64,000 nt of DNA from NCBI RefSeq assembly GCF_022750635.1, contig NZ_JAJKBG010000001.1, positions 558,001-622,000 of the forward strand, in the 5' to 3' direction. Below the pieces are notes generated by a model. The model did no database searches and was not told the origin of the DNA. It was given only the letters and a program-made list of their open reading frames with translations. This stretch comes from Brevundimonas pishanensis (GTDB taxonomy: Bacteria > Pseudomonadota > Alphaproteobacteria > Caulobacterales > Caulobacteraceae). The position numbers were made by a program, and so were the translations under genes. Below, one piece after another: positions 55,594-64,000 of the stretch; the first letter of the stretch is position 1, and every line of letters starts with the position of its first letter.

Positions 55594-56148
55594 GGCCACC
55601 TCGCGCGGGCGCAGATAGAACTGGCGCTGGAAGGTGGTCACGCCCGACAGGAAGTCCGGGAATCCCGGAACGGCAATGTCGAAAGGCGAGTTATAGCGAT
55701 AGATGGTCTCGGCATAGATGACGCTATCGGTCGCCTTTTCCAGCAAGCCGCTAGGGACGGTCATGACCGTGCCCGGCTTCAGGGGCGTCATGGTGCTGCC
55801 ATAGCTCCACACGACCACATCCTGATTTTTGGCATTGCGCTGGATGCTGGTCACGCGCCCTTCCAGAGGGCCGGCCGAATAGGGGGCCATGATTAGCCCG
55901 CCCACCGCGAAATAGTCGGCCAGTTGCGATTGCGTCACCGTGCCGGACTGCGAGACGATATCGGCCATCATCGAGGCGGAGTGGTGCGCGCGCCGCTGCA
56001 CCATAAAGGCCTGTGTGAACTCGATGACGCACAGGTAAATGATCAGGAACAGCGGCAGCAGCAGCGCGAATTCCACGGCAGCAGCGCCTTCGCGCGCTTC
56101 GACGAAACGGCTGACTGACTGGCGGATATGTTTAACGACCTTGCTCAT
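55561..56148 (-). CDS. TadE/TadG-like pseudopilin family protein
   Basis: The 195-residue protein has a short basic start, then the TadE motif GAAAVEFALLLPLFLIIYLCVIEF (about residues 20-45), where the Glu at position 5 after the glycine and the hydrophobic helix resemble a prepilin. The rest is extracytoplasmic with two C-terminal cysteines (SCTDC). It should be processed by a CpaA-like peptidase and help Flp pilus assembly. Its ATG overlaps the stop of the upstream TadE-like gene by one base. It opposes pabB at the 3' end. Confidence 0.88.
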   Translation of the reverse strand: MSKVVKHIRQSVSRFVEAREGAAAVEFALLLPLFLIIYLCVIEFTQAFMVQRRAHHSASMMADIVSQSGTVTQSQLADYFAVGGLIMAPYSAGPLEGRVTSIQRNAKNQDVVVWSYGSTMTPLKPGTVMTVPSGLLEKATDSVIYAETIYRYNSPFDIAVPGFPDFLSGVTTFQRQFYLRPREVASVSCTDCPKT

Positions 56149-56666
56149 CAGAACGGCTCGTTTCGGAAGGCTGTCGCGGCGTGCAGCAGATAATCTCCAT
56201 TGGCCAGCTTGGTCATGGAATGGCCGAGGAGGGGCGAGATCACCGGCTGTTTGTACCAGACGCGCATCAGCATGAAGCTACGCGGGTCGCCGATGTTGAA
56301 CTTCAGCGTTTCGGGCTTGAACTCGCCATTGTCGATCGGGGTGGAAATACCGGGGTTGGAGAAGGAGGCCACCGGCTGCAGGTCGATCTCGATGCGGTTC
56401 ATACAGGCACCCTTGAAGACCGACATGCGGTCACAGACCTCCTGTTTGAACTCTTGTGCCGTAGCATTTTTGGAAATCTGGCCGGTACGCACCAAACGGC
56501 CGCTGTTGGCGACGGCCGATTCCAGAATAGTGTTCAGGGTCAGTACGACGGCGACTTCGAAGATCCCCAGCAGTAGCCCAAAGAATGGCAGAGCAACGAG
56601 CGCAAACTCTACGGCTGTTGCGCCCTCGCGGCGTGATCGGTTCTTTCGAACAAGAAACTTTCTCAA
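56148..56666 (-). CDS. TadE-like pilus assembly protein
   Basis: The 172-residue protein has the TadE signature GATAVEFALVALPFFGLLLGIFEV (about residues 15-38) after a basic segment (RKFLVRKNRSRRE), and then a periplasmic domain with two cysteines. TTG at 56666 is chosen because GGGGA lies 7 bases upstream and it gives a normal short leader; longer in-frame starts (up to 56828) add unlikely sequence. It is the first gene of a two-gene minus-strand unit, divergent from pilA. Confidence 0.85.
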   Translation of the reverse strand: MRKFLVRKNRSRREGATAVEFALVALPFFGLLLGIFEVAVVLTLNTILESAVANSGRLVRTGQISKNATAQEFKQEVCDRMSVFKGACMNRIEIDLQPVASFSNPGISTPIDNGEFKPETLKFNIGDPRSFMLMRVWYKQPVISPLLGHSMTKLANGDYLLHAATAFRNEPF

Positions 56667-56905
56667 CGCGTTTTCCCCGTTCAGTATTCGCGCGGTTGTC
56701 CGGCGGATTTGGCAGCAACCTCTGTCCGCGAGGCTTAGTCGATAAGTGTAAAGCAAACCCTGTAGGTGTGGGGGAATGGTCGGGCAGGGCAGTCCTTGGA
56801 CGTCACCGGTGCCCATGAATAGGCGCATAAGGTGCCATATTTATATAAGGGCCTTCAAGCGGCGCGGATCGCAACAGAATATGCCGCACCCAAATCTGCC
56901 TTTTG

Positions 56906-56924
56906 TTTACAATCAGCTAACCAT
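56906..56924 (+). promoter_or_regulatory. Candidate CtrA box upstream of pilA
   Basis: TTTA-N7-CTAACCAT matches the CtrA consensus TTAA-N7-TTAACCAT with one mismatch in each half. It stands about 150 bases before the pilA start. In Caulobacter pilA is activated by CtrA. Apart from this site, the 409 bases from 56667 to 57075 hold only the leaders of the two divergent transcripts and no convincing gene. Confidence 0.5.
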
Positions 56925-57075
56925 CATTTTCGCGCTCTAGGTGCCAGAACTTTACTCGCGTTTAAGGGATGGCGCGCATTTTGTCCGGCAATGGCTACAC
57001 GCTTTTGCTGTGTGGCCAGTCGAGGCGGGGGAGCAAATCTGTTTCCTCCCGATAATAACCGAGAGAGGACTACAC

Positions 57076-57255
57076 ATGCGTAACCTGCTGAACCGTTTTG
57101 CTAAAGACGAGTCGGGTGCAACGGCAATCGAATACGGCCTTATCGCCGCTCTGATCGCTGTTGTTCTGATCGGTGCCCTGACTGCCGTCGGTGGCTCGCT
57201 GAAAGACAAGTTCCAGAACGTTTCTGACGAACTTGAAGCCGCACCTACGAAGTAA
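57076..57255 (+). CDS. pilA: Flp/Fap type IVb pilin
   Basis: The 59-residue pilin has a short leader (1-14) with the prepilin cleavage site SG-ATAIEYGLIA. Glu is at position +5 of the mature protein, then the hydrophobic assembly helix (about 22-42) and a short polar tail (LKDKFQNVSDELEAAPTK). It forms the Flp pilus filament used for surface attachment and as a phage receptor. AGAGGA lies 7 bases before the ATG. It has its own terminator, so it can be expressed in excess over the assembly genes. Confidence 0.97.
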   Translation: MRNLLNRFAKDESGATAIEYGLIAALIAVVLIGALTAVGGSLKDKFQNVSDELEAAPTK

Positions 57256-57281
57256 GACACGTCTCCACTTAGGTGTATTAG

Positions 57282-57316
57282 AGGGTCGGAGCCAAAAGCT
57301 CCGGCCCTTTTATTTT
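57282..57316 (+). terminator. Terminator after pilA
   Basis: GGGTCGGAGC and GCTCCGGCCC pair around CAAAA, then TTTTATTTT. It separates pilA from the cpa genes. Confidence 0.9.
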
Positions 57317-57364
57317 GGAGTTGCCGCAACCTTGGCTTAACCAAATTATGGCACTTACGGGGCC

Positions 57365-57871
57365 ATGTTCTATGTCTTGAGCGCGCTACTGTTCGTTTTC
57401 CCGGCCTTGGTCATCCTGGGCGGCGTTTACGATCTGACTACGATGAAGATCCCCAACTGGATCTCCATTGCACTGGCGATCGCGTTTGTTCCGGTAGCTT
57501 TGTTGGTCCAGTTGCCGTGGCAGGACATTGCGCTCTCGCTGGGCATCGGTCTGGCGGCTCTGGTCATCGGTATCGCGCTTTTTGCATTCCGTATCCTCGG
57601 CGGCGGTGATGCCAAGCTTCTTTCAGCCTCGCTGATGTGGGTGGGAATGTCAGGGGCGCTGGGCTTTGTGCTGGTGACTGCAATCGCCGGAGGGGCGCTG
57701 TCCCTTTACCTGCTGGCCGCGCGCAAATGGTGGCCGATGATGCCGTGGACGGCTCCGAAATGGTTCACCCGGCTGATGGAGCCTAAAGGCGACATCCCGT
57801 ACGGAATAGCAATTGCGGTCGGCGCTGTACTCGCTTTTCCGAATTCAGAGTTGTTGTTGAAGTTATCGTAA
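57365..57871 (+). CDS. cpaA: Prepilin peptidase CpaA (A24 family)
   Basis: The 168-residue membrane protein has the two aspartates of TadV-type prepilin peptidases: GVYDLTTMKIPNW (about 20-32) and GGGDAKLLSA (about 79-88). Around six hydrophobic segments complete it, and the N-terminal methylase domain of PilD is absent, as usual for this class. It cleaves the pilA and TadE-like leaders at the inner membrane. It follows pilA by 110 bases. Confidence 0.94.
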   Translation: MFYVLSALLFVFPALVILGGVYDLTTMKIPNWISIALAIAFVPVALLVQLPWQDIALSLGIGLAALVIGIALFAFRILGGGDAKLLSASLMWVGMSGALGFVLVTAIAGGALSLYLLAARKWWPMMPWTAPKWFTRLMEPKGDIPYGIAIAVGAVLAFPNSELLLKLS

Positions 57872-57908
57872 CGAGTTTCTGTAGTAACATCGTTCTGGTG
57901 CGCTGCAT

Positions 57909-57926
57909 GGTAAACAATATCTAAAG
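57909..57926 (-). promoter_or_regulatory. Candidate CtrA box upstream of cpaB
   Basis: On the minus strand TTTA-N7-TTTACCAT resembles the CtrA consensus with one mismatch per half. It lies in the 111-base gap between cpaA and cpaB, so the assembly genes may have their own cell-cycle promoter. Confidence 0.35.
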
Positions 57927-57982
57927 CCTTTGGGTAAGGTCGGCGTGGAGATTTACTGCATGTTGCCTGCCGGAGAACGTCG

Positions 57983-58969
57983 ATGAAGCCTGCAAAAATT
58001 GCTGTAATCTGCGTTGCTGCACTGGCCGCTGTCGGTCTTGCGCTCGTAGTGCGGTCTATGGGGTCGCCCGGGGGCGACAAACCTACTGCGGCTGCGACCG
58101 CGCCGGTGGCCGCAACAACCAAGGTACTGGTTGCTGCCGTCGACCTGGCACCGGGTCATCAGCTGACAGCCGCCGATATGGTCTGGAAGGATTGGCCCGT
58201 GGCCGACCTGAATCCGGCCTTCGTCACCGACGGTTCGGTGCCGATCCCCGCCGCCGACACGCCGACCGCCGCCGCGGTCGAGTCCGAAAAAGGCAAGGAA
58301 GAGGGCACGGTCAGCAAGGTTGTTGATGCCGTCGTATCCCTGAACAGCCCGACCGCGATGGACGCCTTTGTCGGTGCCATCGTCCGTGACCAGATTTTGT
58401 CGGGTGAACCCATTCAGGCCCGCAAAGTCGTGCGGGCCGGCGAAAGCGGCTTCCTCGCGGCCTTCCTCGATCCGGGCATGCGCGCCATGAGCGTGCCGGT
58501 ATCGGCCGACACTGCCGCCGGTGGCTTCATCCTGCCGGGCGACCGTGTGGACGTACTGTTGACCCGTGAAGTCGACCAGCAGGTCGGCGAAGACACTCGC
58601 AAGCGCACCGTCAGCGCAACCGTCCTGCAAAACCTCAAGGTTCTGGCCATAGACCAGGCCACCCAGGCTCCGACCGAAGACAAGTCGGTCGTTGGCACCA
58701 CGGCCACGCTTGAAGTGAACAACAGAGATGCCGAGACGCTGGCACTGGCCCGCGCTCAGGGTGATCTGACGATCGTCCTACGCTCCTACGCCGATGCCGG
58801 TGGCCCGCGCGGCCTGATCCCGGGCGCTGTGCGCCGCGGCGAAAGCTTTGGCGGTGGTGCACGCACCTCGGCTCCGGTGACTGCAGCGGCCGGTAGTGCC
58901 GCTGGTAACGAACGCAGCGTCCGCATTTTCCGCGGTGACGCCGCTCCTGAAGTGGTGGTCCTGCAATGA
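57983..58969 (+). CDS. cpaB: Flp pilus assembly protein CpaB
   Basis: The 328-residue protein has an N-terminal membrane anchor (about 4-24), an SAF domain (about 45-130) and an RcpC/CpaB domain with RAMSVPVSADTAAGGFILPGDRVDVLLT. It is a periplasmic subunit that probably links secretin and inner-membrane complex. Its middle contains a long Glu/Ala insert (about 95-120). The stop overlaps the start region of cpaC by 4 bases (ATGA). Confidence 0.94.
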   Translation: MKPAKIAVICVAALAAVGLALVVRSMGSPGGDKPTAAATAPVAATTKVLVAAVDLAPGHQLTAADMVWKDWPVADLNPAFVTDGSVPIPAADTPTAAAVESEKGKEEGTVSKVVDAVVSLNSPTAMDAFVGAIVRDQILSGEPIQARKVVRAGESGFLAAFLDPGMRAMSVPVSADTAAGGFILPGDRVDVLLTREVDQQVGEDTRKRTVSATVLQNLKVLAIDQATQAPTEDKSVVGTTATLEVNNRDAETLALARAQGDLTIVLRSYADAGGPRGLIPGAVRRGESFGGGARTSAPVTAAAGSAAGNERSVRIFRGDAAPEVVVLQ

Positions 58970-58980
58970 GAGGTCTTGTG

Positions 58981-60426
58981 ATGAAATCCACCCACAGCCG
59001 CCTCGGCGTCAGCCTCGCGGCCATGGCTGCTACCGGGCTCCTCGCCATGGCGATCCCTGTGCAGGCCCAGACGATCAGCCAGACCTCGGCAGGCTCGGCC
59101 ACCGTTGTGTCCGGCTCGACGCCCCGCCGCATCAATCTGCCCAAGGGTTCGTCCTTTGCGGTCGATCTTCCGGCAGATGTCCGCGATATCGTGGTGACCA
59201 ATCCGGCGGTCGCCAATGCCATGCTGCACACCCAGCGCCGCATCACCCTCGTGGGTCTGGCTCCGGGTGAAACCGACGCAGTGTTCGTCGGCAGCAACGG
59301 CCGCGTGATCCTGACGCTCAAGGTTCGCGTGGATGCGGGCGTTAACGCCCTGCAGGACGCCCTGACCCGCACCTTCCCCGGCTCGGATCTGCGTGTCGAG
59401 GCGGTAAACGAGAACTTCGTGCTCAGCGGTACCGCCACCAATATGGGCGATGCCGAGCGCGCCGCCCAACTGGCCCGTGCCCACGCCGGTGATCCGGCCA
59501 AGGTCGTCAACATGATCTCGATCAGCGGATCGGATCAGGTGACCCTGCGCGTGCGTGTGGTCGAGGTGCAGCGTAGCGCGATCAAACAACTGGGCTTCAA
59601 CTCCCAGGCCCTGATCAACGGCAATGGCCGCCATCCGTTCGAGTTTGCAACGGGTGTGAACTTCTCGGTGAACTCGGGCCTGCAAGGCGGCCTTGCCGGT
59701 CGCTGGCAGCGCTTGCCCGATCCGGGCAGCGACCTGACGTCGGCGCAACTGGGTATCTCTGCCTTCGAGCGCGTCGGTCTGGCCCGTACTCTGGCCGAGC
59801 CGAACCTGACCTCGGTCAATGGTGAAGCCGCAAGCTTCCTCGCCGGTGGTGAATTCCCCATCCCGAAGAGCCGCGACCGCGATGGTCAGGTCACCGTGGA
59901 ATACAAACCCTATGGTGTGGGCCTGTCCTTCCGTCCGGTGGTGCTGTCCGAGGGCCGCATCAATCTTCAGGTCAAGGTCGAGGTTTCCGAGCTGAACCCG
60001 TCGTCGGGTATCACCATCGGTGCCGGTACGCCGTCCGCCATCACCCTGCCGGGCCTGACGGTCCGCCGCAGCGATACGACGGTTGAAATCCCGTCGGGTG
60101 GCTCGATGATGATCGCAGGCCTGCTGCAGGAATCCACGCGTCAGGCTATCGACGCCCTGCCGGGTCTGACCAATGTGCCCGTTCTGGGTGCCCTGTTCCG
60201 CTCGCGCGACTATCTGATGGGCGAGACCGAACTGGTGGTGATCGTAGAGCCGTACATCGTCGGCCCGACCTCGCCGTCGCGCATGCAGACGCCGGCTGAT
60301 GGCCTGCGAATGGCAACCGACGCCCAGACTATCTTCTTTGGCCAGCTGAACCAGGTCTATGGCTCTCCTGCACCGGGGGTCTCGACCTCTGGCTGGCAGG
60401 GCCCGGTCGGCTATGTGATCGAGTGA
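58981..60426 (+). CDS. cpaC: Outer-membrane secretin CpaC (RcpA family)
   Basis: The 481-residue secretin has a signal peptide (ending VQAQ), a pilus and flagellum N-domain, BON-like region, and the secretin core with ISISGSDQVTLRVRVVEV, AEPNLTSVNGEAASFLAGGEFPIP and VPVLGALFRS, all family markers. It forms the outer-membrane pore for the Flp pilus. ATG 58981 has AGAGG 7 bases upstream; an in-frame ATG at 58966 overlaps cpaB. It overlaps cpaD by 4 bases. Confidence 0.95.
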   Translation: MKSTHSRLGVSLAAMAATGLLAMAIPVQAQTISQTSAGSATVVSGSTPRRINLPKGSSFAVDLPADVRDIVVTNPAVANAMLHTQRRITLVGLAPGETDAVFVGSNGRVILTLKVRVDAGVNALQDALTRTFPGSDLRVEAVNENFVLSGTATNMGDAERAAQLARAHAGDPAKVVNMISISGSDQVTLRVRVVEVQRSAIKQLGFNSQALINGNGRHPFEFATGVNFSVNSGLQGGLAGRWQRLPDPGSDLTSAQLGISAFERVGLARTLAEPNLTSVNGEAASFLAGGEFPIPKSRDRDGQVTVEYKPYGVGLSFRPVVLSEGRINLQVKVEVSELNPSSGITIGAGTPSAITLPGLTVRRSDTTVEIPSGGSMMIAGLLQESTRQAIDALPGLTNVPVLGALFRSRDYLMGETELVVIVEPYIVGPTSPSRMQTPADGLRMATDAQTIFFGQLNQVYGSPAPGVSTSGWQGPVGYVIE

Positions 60427-61112
60427 CCCAGATGATGAACCGCTCCTTCTATGCCTGCCTGCTTGGCGGCGCTGCCCTCGCCCTCTCGGCTTGCGTCGGT
60501 CCGGACGCCAATCTGGATCGCGGCATGGGGCCGATGCCTCTGTCCCGCTATGTCCTTCAGGTCGAGCCGGATCAGGACCGCATTGCTCTTGCCGTGCACC
60601 AGAACGGCCTGTCGCTGAACCAGCGGCAAGCGATTATGGCTCTGGCCCAGCGCTATCGCGGCTCGAACCAGACCGGTCTTGTGATCCAGGTGCCCACCGA
60701 CGGCGAGCAAATGGCCAACCAGACCGCCTCGCAAATCGCCAGCATGCTGGAAAACGTGGGCGTGCCCCGTGCGCAGATCTCGGTCGAAGGCTATCGCGCC
60801 CCGTCGGCCAATGCGCCGGTTCTTGCCGGTTTCACAACTATCCGCGCCGCAGTACCGCGTTGCGGTGCTGAGTGGGGCAATCTGGGTCGTACCGGAAACA
60901 ACGATGGTGCTTCCAACTTTGGTTGCGCTGTGAACGCCAATCTGGCGGCGCAGATTTCTGACCCGAACGATATTGTGGCACCGCGTACCATGACCCCGCC
61001 GAGCGCCCAGCGTCGCACTGTTGTCTTTGAAGCCTACCGTCAAGGTCAGGTTACCTCGGCCCAGCGCGAACAATTGCTGAGTGAATCGCGCGTATCTGAC
61101 GTCGTTGAGTAA
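60423..61112 (+). CDS. cpaD: Pilus assembly lipoprotein CpaD
   Basis: The 229-residue protein has a lipoprotein signal with lipobox LSAC (Cys near residue 23). The CpaD domain follows, with the paired cysteines in PRCGAEWGN and FGCAVNANLAAQI. It is thought to stabilise the secretin at the outer membrane. GTG at 60423 overlaps the cpaC stop (GTGA); ATG at 60432 or 60435 are alternatives with the same signal. It is 3 bases from cpaE. Confidence 0.93.
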   Translation: MTQMMNRSFYACLLGGAALALSACVGPDANLDRGMGPMPLSRYVLQVEPDQDRIALAVHQNGLSLNQRQAIMALAQRYRGSNQTGLVIQVPTDGEQMANQTASQIASMLENVGVPRAQISVEGYRAPSANAPVLAGFTTIRAAVPRCGAEWGNLGRTGNNDGASNFGCAVNANLAAQISDPNDIVAPRTMTPPSAQRRTVVFEAYRQGQVTSAQREQLLSESRVSDVVE

Positions 61113-61115
61113 AAC

Positions 61116-62861
61116 ATGAACAAGCGTCCCCCGGCAGTCGATCCCCTCGAGGATTTCGAGATCGACGATGACTTTCTGGAAACGATCTCCAGCCTTGCGG
61201 CTGAAGACAGCACGGGTGATGCCGCGTCTGATGACGTGACGGATGCCGGAGCACCTCCTGTGGCTCCGGCGACTCCGAACTTTATGGAAAGTGCCCTTAG
61301 CCGCACCGAAGCCGCGCTCTCCGCGGACGGCCCAGCGTCCTTGGTACCTCCTGACAAGACTGATCCTGTAGAGGCATCCGACATGTCTGCTTTGAAGTTC
61401 GCCGATCAAACGTTTGAGGCCGGAGCTGTCGCTGACGCGCCGGTGACGATCGAACTGGATGACATCGAGATCGTCGATGCGCCGGCGGCAGACGTTATCG
61501 AGTTGAAGCCGGACGTCCTCGACGAACCGATCGCTTCGGGTGGGGACTTTGCCTCGGCCGCACCGACCGAAGATATCCAAGCAGCCTCCAGCGGCTCGAC
61601 CATGCCGGTTCTCGCGGGCGCAGCCGGTCTGGACTTTGATCCGGACACGGTCGACGTCTCGATCCCGCGCATCGCAGTCCATATCTTCGCCGAGCGTCAG
61701 GACACGCTGGCTGCCGCCGAGCGCGCAGCTCAGGACCGCCGCATGTCGCGTGCGACCACGCAGGTGCGCGTGGGTGGCATCGCCGCGGCTATTGAGACTT
61801 ATCAGAACGAGCCTACCCCGCCGCTGATCCTGGTCGAGTGCATGAAGGATGCCCGCACCCTTCTGACCGAGATCGACCAACTGGCCGAGGTTTGCGACGC
61901 GGGCACCAAGGTTCTGGTCGTGGGCGCTGCCAACGACATCCTGCTTTATCGCGAGCTGATGCGCCGCGGCGTTAGTGAGTATCTGGTTGCTCCAATTCAG
62001 CCGCTCCAGCTCATTGCGGCCATTGGCGGTCTGTTCACTGATCCGGATCAGCCGTTTATCGGCCGCACCATTGCTTTCGTGGGCGCTCGCGGCGGCTCGG
62101 GCTCCTCCTCGGTCGCACACAACACCGCCTTCGCCATGAGCGAGCGCATCGGTGTGAACACGGTCATCGTGGACTACGACCTGCCGTTTGGCACCTCTGG
62201 TCTGAACTTCAATCAGGACCCGATTGGCGGGGTGGCGGATGCCCTCAGCCAGCCCCAGCGTCTGGACGCCACCTTGCTGGACCGGATGATGGTGCGTTGC
62301 ACGGATCGTCTGAGCCTGTTTGCTGCACCGGCAACGCTGGACGCGGACTGGGACATCGACACCGAAGCTTTCGACGAGGTGACCAACCGCATCCGTAGCA
62401 CGGCACCGTTTGTGGTGCTGGACCTGCCGCATCTGTGGTCGGGCTGGATGCGTTCGCAGCTGGTCTCGGCAGATGAAGTGGTGCTGGTAGCCACCCCTGA
62501 TCTGGCATCGCTGCGCAACGCCAAGAACCTGATCGACCTGATCAAACAGGCGCGTCCGAACGATGCGCCACCGCGCGTCATACTCAATCAGGTAGGCATC
62601 CCCGGTCGTCCCGAGATTCCGGCCAAGGAATTCGGTCAGGCCCTCGGCATCCACCCGGCCCTGTCGATCCCGTTCGATGCCAAGGTCTTCGGATCAGCTG
62701 CGAATAACGGCCAGATGATTCTGGATAGTGCGGCCAAGACCAAGGCTGCAGAAGCCTTTGAAACTCTGGCCCAAATCGTGTCTCAGCGTCAGCTTCCGGC
62801 GGCTCCGGCACACCCGCGTAAGACTTCGTCAGGCCTCGCAGGTCTGTTCAAGAGGCGTTGA
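61116..62861 (+). CDS. cpaE: Pilus assembly ATPase-like protein CpaE
   Basis: The 581-residue protein has an acidic, low-complexity N-terminal third (1-190), a receiver-like domain (about 190-300, with LILVECMKDARTLLTEIDQLAEV) and a MinD/ParA-type P-loop domain. The nucleotide motif is GARGGSGSSSVAHN, in which the usual Lys is replaced by Ser, as is common in CpaE; it may bind but poorly hydrolyse ATP. It positions the pilus machine at the pole in Caulobacter. It is 3 bases from cpaF. Confidence 0.94.
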   Translation: MNKRPPAVDPLEDFEIDDDFLETISSLAAEDSTGDAASDDVTDAGAPPVAPATPNFMESALSRTEAALSADGPASLVPPDKTDPVEASDMSALKFADQTFEAGAVADAPVTIELDDIEIVDAPAADVIELKPDVLDEPIASGGDFASAAPTEDIQAASSGSTMPVLAGAAGLDFDPDTVDVSIPRIAVHIFAERQDTLAAAERAAQDRRMSRATTQVRVGGIAAAIETYQNEPTPPLILVECMKDARTLLTEIDQLAEVCDAGTKVLVVGAANDILLYRELMRRGVSEYLVAPIQPLQLIAAIGGLFTDPDQPFIGRTIAFVGARGGSGSSSVAHNTAFAMSERIGVNTVIVDYDLPFGTSGLNFNQDPIGGVADALSQPQRLDATLLDRMMVRCTDRLSLFAAPATLDADWDIDTEAFDEVTNRIRSTAPFVVLDLPHLWSGWMRSQLVSADEVVLVATPDLASLRNAKNLIDLIKQARPNDAPPRVILNQVGIPGRPEIPAKEFGQALGIHPALSIPFDAKVFGSAANNGQMILDSAAKTKAAEAFETLAQIVSQRQLPAAPAHPRKTSSGLAGLFKRR

Positions 62862-62864
62862 TAG

Positions 62865-64000
62865 ATGTTCGGCAAACGGCAATCCACGGGCAAGCCCGGT
62901 CTGGGTCCTATTGAACCCGCAGAAGTCCTGCCTGTGCTGGATGAGCCGGTTGTGGACGAACCCGCGCCTGCACGACCGACCAAAAGCGTCTTTGCGAACC
63001 TTGACGGCTTTGGCCTAGAGGATCTGGAAGAAGTCTCGTCTGCCCCTGCTGCTGAGAAACGTGCAGGCCCGCGCAAGACGGCCGGTCTTGAGCAGATCAA
63101 AAAGGCGCAGGCCGTCACCGAGATCGTCCGCGAGCAGAGCGACTATTATCACGCCACGAAGACCACCATCTTCAATGCGCTGATGAACACCATTGACCTG
63201 TCCCAACTGGCCCAGTTGGACCAGAAGGCCGCACAGGAAGAGATCCGCGACATTGTCGCCGAACTAGTGGCGATCAAGAACGTCTCCATGTCGGTGGCCG
63301 AGCAGGAGCATCTGGTTCAGGACATCGTCAACGATGTGCTGGGCTATGGTCCGCTTGAGCCTCTGCTGGCTCGTGACGACATCGCCGACATCATGGTCAA
63401 CGGTGCCAACCGCGTCTTTATCGAAGTCGGCGGTAAGGTCCAGCTGACCAACGTCCGCTTCCGCGACAACACCCAACTGATGAACATCTGTCAGCGGATC
63501 GTGTCGCAGGTCGGCCGCCGCGTCGATGAAAGCTCTCCAATCTGCGACGCCCGTCTTCCGGACGGATCGCGTGTGAACGTGATCGCCCCGCCGCTGGCGA
63601 TCGATGGTCCGACCCTGACCATTCGTAAGTTCAAAAAAGACAAGCTGACCATGCGCGATCTGGTGGAGTTCGGCTCCATCAGTTCAGACGGGGCGCGCGT
63701 TCTCGGCGTCATCGGTGCCTCGCGCTGTAACGTGCTGATCTCAGGCGGTACAGGTTCGGGCAAGACCACCTTGCTCAATACGATGACCGCCTTCATCGAC
63801 CCGACAGAGCGCGTTATCACCTGTGAAGACGCCGCCGAACTGCAGCTTCAACAGCCGCACGTGGTGCGTCTGGAAACCCGTCCGCCGAACCTTGAGGGTC
63901 AGGGCCAGATCAGCATGCGCGATCTGGTGAAGAACTGTCTGCGTATGCGTCCTGAACGCATCATCGTCGGCGAAGTCCGTGGCCCCGAGGCCTTTGACCT
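62865..64000 (+). CDS. cpaF: Pilus assembly ATPase CpaF (3' end cut by window)
   Basis: The first 378 residues are visible. An acidic leader (1-90) precedes the all-helical N1 domain and the CpaF core, with LGYGPLEPLL, DIMVNGANRVFIEVGGKV, Walker A GGTGSGKTT (about 294-302), the aspartate box ITCEDAAELQLQ and the arginine region RMRPERIIVGEVRGPEAFDL, where the window ends. It powers Flp pilus extension and probably retraction. ATG 62865 follows the cpaE stop by 3 bases. The gene must continue for about 120 more residues. Confidence 0.95.
   Translation, partial: MFGKRQSTGKPGLGPIEPAEVLPVLDEPVVDEPAPARPTKSVFANLDGFGLEDLEEVSSAPAAEKRAGPRKTAGLEQIKKAQAVTEIVREQSDYYHATKTTIFNALMNTIDLSQLAQLDQKAAQEEIRDIVAELVAIKNVSMSVAEQEHLVQDIVNDVLGYGPLEPLLARDDIADIMVNGANRVFIEVGGKVQLTNVRFRDNTQLMNICQRIVSQVGRRVDESSPICDARLPDGSRVNVIAPPLAIDGPTLTIRKFKKDKLTMRDLVEFGSISSDGARVLGVIGASRCNVLISGGTGSGKTTLLNTMTAFIDPTERVITCEDAAELQLQQPHVVRLETRPPNLEGQGQISMRDLVKNCLRMRPERIIVGEVRGPEAFD

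Noticed and set aside
60411..62654. 747-residue open frame antisense to cpaD and cpaE
   Set aside because: It crosses two well-supported genes in an operon and shows no domain or ribosome site.

Overview
This window is ordinary core chromosome from an alphaproteobacterium, most likely family Caulobacteraceae. The evidence is a PodJ-type polarity protein, a pilA-cpaABCDEF Flp pilus cluster, paired TSUP and Alph_Pro_TM genes, CtrA-like, DnaA-like and GANTC sites in front of polarity and pilus genes, and a single short SRP RNA. By eye the GC content is a little above 60 percent. I cannot fix the genus: that GC looks low for typical Brevundimonas and nearer to Asticcacaulis, but this is only an impression.

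Layout. 0-5.5 kb: the end of argF, podJ, and a sulfite-exporter-like permease with its partner. 5.6-10.6 kb: a fatty-acid or branched-chain acyl-CoA oxidation pair (fadJ-like plus thiolase) behind a LiuR-like operator, then a PQQ sugar dehydrogenase. 10.7-13.3 kb: tRNA-Met, mntP behind a probable manganese riboswitch (yybP-ykoY), and rlmN. 13.3-24.8 kb: a DUF350 protein with an anchored serine protease, an M16 double peptidase, an isoaspartyl peptidase, a quinone reductase, an HSD10-like dehydrogenase, two tRNA-Gly genes in a 173-bp duplication, a frameshifted methyltransferase and lpdA. 24.8-27.2 kb: a globin-coupled diguanylate cyclase like DosC, and a pirin. 27.2-33.7 kb: bkdR divergent from bkdA1-bkdA2-bkdB-orphan-lpdV, a complete branched-chain keto-acid dehydrogenase locus. 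33.8-43 kb: thrS with yidD and an IscU-like gene, a TPR protein, a leucyl aminopeptidase, a degenerate NlpC/P60 protein, a membrane cytochrome c, kdsB and nudC. 43-50.8 kb: SRP RNA, a DUF3597 gene, dnaX-ybaB-recR-rmuC with an opposed rutE, a membrane protein with an XRE regulator, a TraB/GumN protein and tRNA-Gly(CCC). 50.9-55.6 kb: amn, a membrane protein with a winged-helix regulator, a tyrosine phosphatase and pabB. 55.6-64 kb: two TadE-like genes opposed to the pilA-cpa operon, which runs off the end inside cpaF.

How the genes fit together. Several are linked by branched-chain amino-acid breakdown: the bkd complex makes branched acyl-CoAs, and the HSD10-like SDR, the fadJ-like protein and the thiolase could carry them further. 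Polarity and surface attachment form a second theme: podJ, the pilus genes and a c-di-GMP synthase that probably senses gas through heme. The most useful things to follow up are the cis-regulatory structures (riboswitch, dyad operators beside small regulators), a cysteine-rich orphan inside the bkd operon, a catalytic-cysteine-less NlpC/P60 protein and a one-base frameshift in a methyltransferase gene. I found no prophage, insertion sequence, CRISPR array or defence island, and nothing I would call a wholly new system.
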